From JBNJEM01 sp051745935 (GTDB taxonomy: Bacteria; Planctomycetota; Planctomycetia; Pirellulales; Pirellulaceae), in contig JBNJEM010000078.1 of assembly GCA_051745935.1 (NCBI GenBank), positions 1 through 18,050 on the forward strand: a DNA stretch of 18,050 nucleotides. Direction: 5' to 3'. The translations under genes were made by a program, and so were the position numbers. This document shows, one piece after another, positions 14,480 to 18,050 of the stretch. Every line of letters begins with the position of its first letter. The first letter of the stretch is position 1. The notes beneath the pieces were generated by a model, which was given only the letters and a program-made list of their open reading frames with translations, did no database searches and was not told the origin of the DNA.

Positions 14480-14501
14480 CCTTTCTCAGACCTTTGGCTG
14501 A
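14458..14501 (+). repeat. 22-bp tandem duplication spanning a stop codon
   Basis: CCTTTCCCAAACCTTTGGCTGA at 14458-14479 is followed directly by a copy with two changes. The first copy encodes LSQTFG and the stop of the nucleotidyltransferase-HD gene; the second repeats it in another reading frame, since 22 is not a multiple of three. Confidence 0.9.
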
Positions 14502-14539
14502 CGCCGTGGCCTCGTGCCGTTCTCGCGGCGGCCTCACCC

Positions 14540-14556
14540 ATTGCCCCGGGGGCAAT
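14540..14556. repeat. Perfect 8-bp inverted repeat
   Basis: ATTGCCCC, one base, GGGGCAAT. It directly abuts copy 5 of the dispersed element and may mark where that copy inserted. Confidence 0.6.
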
Positions 14557-14557
14557 A

Positions 14558-14660
14558 ATATACCGGTCGCGGATGGCTTTCTCCGCCGCGAGTCCGGCCA
14601 ACGGGAGGACGGCTTGCGTCGGGCAGCTTTCCACCTGGAAGAATCCAACCGCCTGAAATA
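14558..14660 (-). repeat. About-100-bp dispersed element, copy 5 (reversed)
   Basis: On the minus strand it begins TTTCAGGCGGTTGG and ends CCGCGACCGGTATA, the same unit as the other copies, here in opposite orientation. TATA lies at both edges. The left arm has TTCTTCC against GGAGAAA in the right arm, still mostly paired. Confidence 0.9.
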
Positions 14661-15307
14661 TAAGTGGCATGGAACAATCGCTCTGGCCCGTCTTGCGAAA
14701 GGGGACAGTCATGGATGGGCTGGCATCCATAAGCCAGAAGAAAACCATCACGATGGGTTTTCATGAAACGAACTCCGCAAGCAGCAGCCGGACAAGGCAT
14801 TCTCCAGGGCGAAGCCAACGGGAGCCGAGTCCGCCGGGCTGGCTTCCCAACCGGCAGATTCTAGCCGGTACCGGTATCGCGGCCTGTAGCGGTTAGTCGG
14901 TTCGCATGGACCCTAGCAGCTAGAACCATTGTCACTTTCTTGAGCACGGCAACGGTTCGCGTGGTTGCCTGGTTTATGTCTGAATTGCGCACGCTAACCC
15001 TCGCGCCACTTGTTCGGCAACTGCGGGGGATCGTCGTGCAAGTCGTGAGATTTCCATCTGTTATCCGAGGCCTCTTGTACTGGATAAGTCGATAGAAGCA
15101 ACAGTGATGGGATTCATGCCTGCACGCGATCTTCCACTCGCCGGTATTATGACTTCCTTGTTGTACGCGAGGAAGGTCTCGCGAGGGGCGTGATCCGCCC
15201 GATGGCATTCCGCCAACCCCGCATCGAGCGGCTCACGTGCGTGGCCGAGCCCCCGTGGGACTCGATGCAATCCATTGAAACGATTAACCTCGCCTGGAGT
15301 TTGTATC
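14661..15307. other. Gene-free region
   Basis: About 650 bp with only short, overlapping open frames of no recognisable type. GAAAACCAT, CACG, ATGGGTTTTC at about 14741-14763 could form a small hairpin. No RNA gene or insertion sequence was recognised. Confidence 0.5.
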
Positions 15308-15601
15308 ATGCAACGCATCGCTTTTTCTTTGGTCCTTGCCGCCCTGCTCAGCTTGCAGACCGGTTGTTGGGGATCACGCGGTTATTGCTGCCACCGTTCA
15401 TACCGACCCAGCCGTTGCTGTCGTTCGTCCCGGGTACATGACATATCTTCGTTGCCTGCCATCGACACTCACTCGGCCGGGACCGTGCACCGCTCACTGA
15501 CGGATGAAGGAGAGGTGTTTATCGACGACATGGATACGCATGCGCCCAGTTTGCCGTCCGTCCCGATGCCCGCCGCTCCGGTAGAAGGACAGGACCTTTG
15601 A
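15308..15601 (+). CDS. Small Cys-rich probable lipoprotein
   Basis: The 97-residue protein starts MQRIAFSLVLAALLSLQTGC: a short basic start, a hydrophobic core and a Cys at position 20 where a lipoprotein would be cut. The residue at -3 is Gln, which is not ideal for the lipobox. Just after this come CWGSRGYCCH and RSRCC-type clusters with five Cys in about 25 residues, followed by an acidic and Pro-rich C-terminus. GGAG lies about 10 nt before the ATG; an earlier ATG at 15275 adds 11 residues without such a site. No family is recognised. If real, it would be attached to a membrane on its outer face. Confidence 0.6.
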   Translation: MQRIAFSLVLAALLSLQTGCWGSRGYCCHRSYRPSRCCRSSRVHDISSLPAIDTHSAGTVHRSLTDEGEVFIDDMDTHAPSLPSVPMPAAPVEGQDL

Positions 15602-16382
15602 CGATTGAGCCGCGATGGGCGCCCCCAGCCTGGCTCTTGCATGGCTGGCGGGCACACGTGACACGTCTTGCGAGTGGGCATGCCCCTGGCGCGATCAACA
15701 TTCGATGCCTCGTGGAGGCTTTCTTATCGCATTCTTGTTTCTTGGGTCTGGGATTCGGGCGGGGGCCCTTCTCCGCAAACAACGGGGCGACGTGAAGTTT
15801 AAAATGCGCCCGAAGATTCTGTGAATCCGGGCTATGCCCATCGCCGCCATCCATCTCATCCGCAAGCTGACCCGTGTCTGGGCCAGGCCGTTAGACGAAC
15901 GGTACGGCGGTGTACGAAGGTGTAAGCCAAGCCGCGATCTCGAAAGCGGTTCAACACGCTGAAGTTCGTCGCGACGAACCGCGTCGTTGAAAGCAGAGAC
16001 GGTCTCGACTGGAAGACGCTCTTCGATTCGGAGAACACACCGGTCAAATCCGGCAACCCCGGCGTGCGAACGAGGACGATAAGTTATAAGACCTGACCCC
16101 AATTTGCATGTCCACTGGGAAGTGCGAACGTCGCGGATATCAGTCTCTTGCCCGTGAACGGTTACGCCAATGTCACTTACGTACATGTTAAATCGATGCC
16201 AAGTATGTTAACATCCAAAGATTGCTCAAGTCAAAGAAACAAAAAATGGCAGGTACTACAGGTTTCGGGAAGCCGATGTGGATACCAGTCGCGAGGGGGC
16301 GCACGAGAGCGGCGCCGAGAATCGCAGCTCCCTGGTGAGGGGCGTGGACGATCGAGGACAGGAATGAATTGGGGAGTGAATC
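15602..16382. other. Gene-free region with possible remnants
   Basis: About 780 bp without a supported gene. At 15930-16100 on the plus strand a frame reads RVVESRDGLDWKTLFDSE and stops at a TGA; it has no start and may be a remnant of an unrecognised gene. ACCTGACCCC at about 16091-16100 is a short motif often seen near old insertions in these genomes. The stretch at 16186-16260 is AT-richer, including the palindrome TGTTAACA at 16206-16213, and may hold the promoter of the epimerase gene. Confidence 0.4.
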
Positions 16383-17408
16383 ATGACGAGCGGGACGATG
16401 GCGAGGAGGGATGACTTGATTGTCGTGGGTGGCGCGGGAGGGTTCATTGGCGGGGCGCTGGTGAGGTATTTCCGTGAGCGGGGATCAACGCGCATTCGAG
16501 CCATCGACAAAAAACCTGTATCCACGTGGTACCAGCGAGTGCCGGGGGTTGAAAACCTGTGTTTGGATTTGAGCCACGAGGAGAATTGCAGGCGGGCTTG
16601 TGAAGATGCCATCGAAGTTTACAACCTTGCCGCCGACATGGGAGGCATGGGCTTCATCGAGCGGTTTCGCGTTGAATGCCTTCGCAGCATCTTGATCAAT
16701 ACCCACATGATCGAGGCGGCCTATCATGCGGGGGCTTACCGATACTTTTTCTCTTCTTCGGCTTGCGCGTACAACACGCAATTGCAGAAAGATCCGAGCG
16801 TGCGAGCGTTGAAGGAATCGGATGCTTATCCAGCCATGGCTGAACGGGGCTACGGCTGGGAGAAATTGATGTCGGAGATATTCTGCCAAGAGTATTGGGC
16901 GGAGCGGGGTTTGAAAACCTTCATCGCCCGTTTCCACAATGTGTACGGCCCCCATGGGACCTGGGACGGCGGCCGGGAAAAAGCGCCCGCCGCGATTTGC
17001 CGAAAAGTGATCGAGGCCAAGGATCAGAACCGGGATAGCATCGAGATCTGGGGCAATGGCGAACAGACACGAAGCTTTATGTACATTGATGATTGCACCA
17101 CCGGCATCGACAAGATCATGCATTGCGACGACCTGATCGCGACCCCCATCAACCTGGGATCGAGCGAACTGGTTTCCGTCAATACCCTGGTTGATCTGGC
17201 CGAGGGGATGGGGGATACGAAGCTTGAACGAGAATACATTCTGGATGCCCCTCAAGGCGTGGCGGGGCGCAACAGTGATAATACCATGATCAAACAGGTC
17301 CTCGGTTGGGAACCCAGCACACCGTTGCGCGATGGATTGAGAAAGACGTACACATGGATCGAACGGCAATACAATGACCGAAAACGCGGGAAACCGACGG
17401 CGAGCTGA
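16383..17408 (+). CDS. GDP-mannose 3,5-epimerase-like NAD-dependent sugar epimerase
   Basis: The 341-residue protein is an extended short-chain dehydrogenase closely resembling plant GDP-mannose 3',5'-epimerase, which makes GDP-L-galactose. NAD is bound by GGAGGFIG (16-23). Family landmarks follow in order: YNLAADMGGMGFI (80-92), SSSACAY (124-130) with Cys-128, Tyr-157 and Lys-161 in YGWEK, RFHNVYGPHGTWDGGREKAP (183-202) with Lys-200, and GRNSDN near 300. Cys-128, Tyr-157, Lys-161 and Lys-200 sit where the plant enzyme has its catalytic set, at a constant offset of 17. GGGGAG lies 7 nt before the ATG. The product probably feeds a surface polysaccharide. The kinase-like gene 72 nt downstream is likely in the same operon. 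Confidence 0.9.
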   Translation: MTSGTMARRDDLIVVGGAGGFIGGALVRYFRERGSTRIRAIDKKPVSTWYQRVPGVENLCLDLSHEENCRRACEDAIEVYNLAADMGGMGFIERFRVECLRSILINTHMIEAAYHAGAYRYFFSSSACAYNTQLQKDPSVRALKESDAYPAMAERGYGWEKLMSEIFCQEYWAERGLKTFIARFHNVYGPHGTWDGGREKAPAAICRKVIEAKDQNRDSIEIWGNGEQTRSFMYIDDCTTGIDKIMHCDDLIATPINLGSSELVSVNTLVDLAEGMGDTKLEREYILDAPQGVAGRNSDNTMIKQVLGWEPSTPLRDGLRKTYTWIERQYNDRKRGKPTAS

Positions 17409-17480
17409 TGTACCAGTGCCTACAGGACTGGACTTGTTGGGGCAAACTCGGCGGTGATTGCCGGTTGGAGGGACGTGACG

Positions 17481-18050
17481 ATGGCTTCTGACGCTGGGGT
17501 TCGACTAGCTCATGTGATCGGTGATTTTCCGTATCGCATGGCCTTGGCCGGCGGTTGGATCGACCAGCCGTTCGTGTCGCGGCACAATCCCGACCCCACG
17601 GGCTCCATGGTCGTGGTCGGACTACAAGCTGACTGTTGGTACATGGAGCGGGCTGGAATGGCGACCGGCACGCGCAAGATCGCGCTGAACTTGTGGGGAT
17701 CGGTTCCGTCCCGTGATCCGGCCACGTTGGTACGAGAACTGTATGCGGAAGAAAACCGGGGCCGGGATGAGCCGTCAGGATCGCAGGACATGATTGGTCT
17801 GATCTATCCAGGCATCAACCGGTTGGATTTCAGTATCGAGCACGAGGAGGGGATCTTTCCGGCGCATATCGAATCCAACAATGATCCCGAAATTGCTCGC
17901 TGGCTCCAGCAGGTTATCCACGTCCTCCCCGTGACCCAACGCCCCGACGGCTACAACCCGCTCGGCATTAAGCACTTGGACCCCGGCTGGATTCAACGAC
18001 TGGGCCGGACGGGGACGCAGTGCCACGAGGCCATCCTGTCCCGTGATTCA
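17481..18050 (+). CDS. GHMP-kinase-like protein, incomplete at the window end
   Basis: The frame is open for 190 codons and runs off the window. The start ATG has GGAGGG 8 nt upstream. Residues 16-30 read FPYRMALAGGWIDQP, like the N-terminal substrate-binding motif (R-x-x-x-AGG-x-x-D-x-P) of GHMP sugar kinases such as heptose, fucose and galactose kinases. PSGSQDMIGLIYPGIN (98-113) fits the ATP-loop region of an unusual subgroup; the classical GLGSSS loop is not seen in this part. GRTGTQCHEAI lies near the cut end. It follows the epimerase by 72 nt, so both may act on the same activated sugar. Which sugar is phosphorylated cannot be told, and kinase activity itself is an inference. Confidence 0.6.
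   Translation, partial: MASDAGVRLAHVIGDFPYRMALAGGWIDQPFVSRHNPDPTGSMVVVGLQADCWYMERAGMATGTRKIALNLWGSVPSRDPATLVRELYAEENRGRDEPSGSQDMIGLIYPGINRLDFSIEHEEGIFPAHIESNNDPEIARWLQQVIHVLPVTQRPDGYNPLGIKHLDPGWIQRLGRTGTQCHEAILSRDS

Noticed and set aside
15695..16186. Minus-strand open frame of 163 codons
   Set aside because: No recognisable motif, no ribosome site and Arg-rich composition typical of chance frames in this DNA.

Overview
The window looks like chromosomal DNA of a planctomycete, probably of the Pirellula/Lacipirellula type. The evidence is a GC-rich sequence with wide, repeat-filled gaps between genes; a PEP-CTERM protein with a lamin-tail-like domain; a release-factor-like GGQ protein with the C-terminal extension I associate with planctomycetes; and many short dispersed repeats. 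This placement rests on family recognition, not on a marker gene.

Layout from left to right. 1-566 has no gene but carries an eight-copy heptamer repeat. 567-2951 (+) is a secreted lipase-like alpha/beta hydrolase whose nucleophile elbow reads GHGTG, so the serine is missing. 2952-4850 is decayed DNA: direct repeats, gene fragments and a piece of an ISAs1-family transposase. 4856-6108 (-) holds a single-domain response regulator downstream of the leucyl/phenylalanyl-tRNA-protein transferase gene aat. 6109-7163 is a roughly 1 kb gap with a tandem pair of a 102-bp element. 7164-8480 (+) is a membrane-anchored DegP/HtrA protease, followed on the other strand by the 3' end of a group II intron. 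8748-10721 (-) holds a membrane-anchored VWA protein, a doubtful small ORF and the GGQ protein.

11115-11510 (+) is the most interesting locus. A 42-codon membrane-protein frame reaches UGA and then stays open for 88 more codons. A strong hairpin sits at bacterial-SECIS distance from the UGA, a Cys lies five residues after it, and the extended frame ends exactly against the convergent neighbour (shared CTAG). I propose a small membrane selenoprotein. 11507-11794 (-) is that neighbour, a one-helix membrane protein. 12124-12783 (-) is the PEP-CTERM protein. 13376-14479 (+) is a nucleotidyltransferase-HD protein whose last codons and stop are tandemly duplicated. 15308-15601 (+) is a Cys-rich probable lipoprotein. 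16383-17408 (+) is a GDP-mannose 3,5-epimerase-like enzyme, followed by a GHMP-kinase-like gene that runs off the window; together they suggest a nucleotide-sugar pathway for a surface glycan.

A second system cuts across the window: a dispersed element of about 100 bp present five times (6891, 6993, 11977, 13202, and 14558 reversed). Its two ends are complementary, and at least one copy keeps the pairing by a matched double change. It behaves like a small non-autonomous mobile element or a structured RNA. A different dispersed repeat (6201 and 9799) supplies the apparent upstream start of the VWA gene, so that gene probably begins further in.
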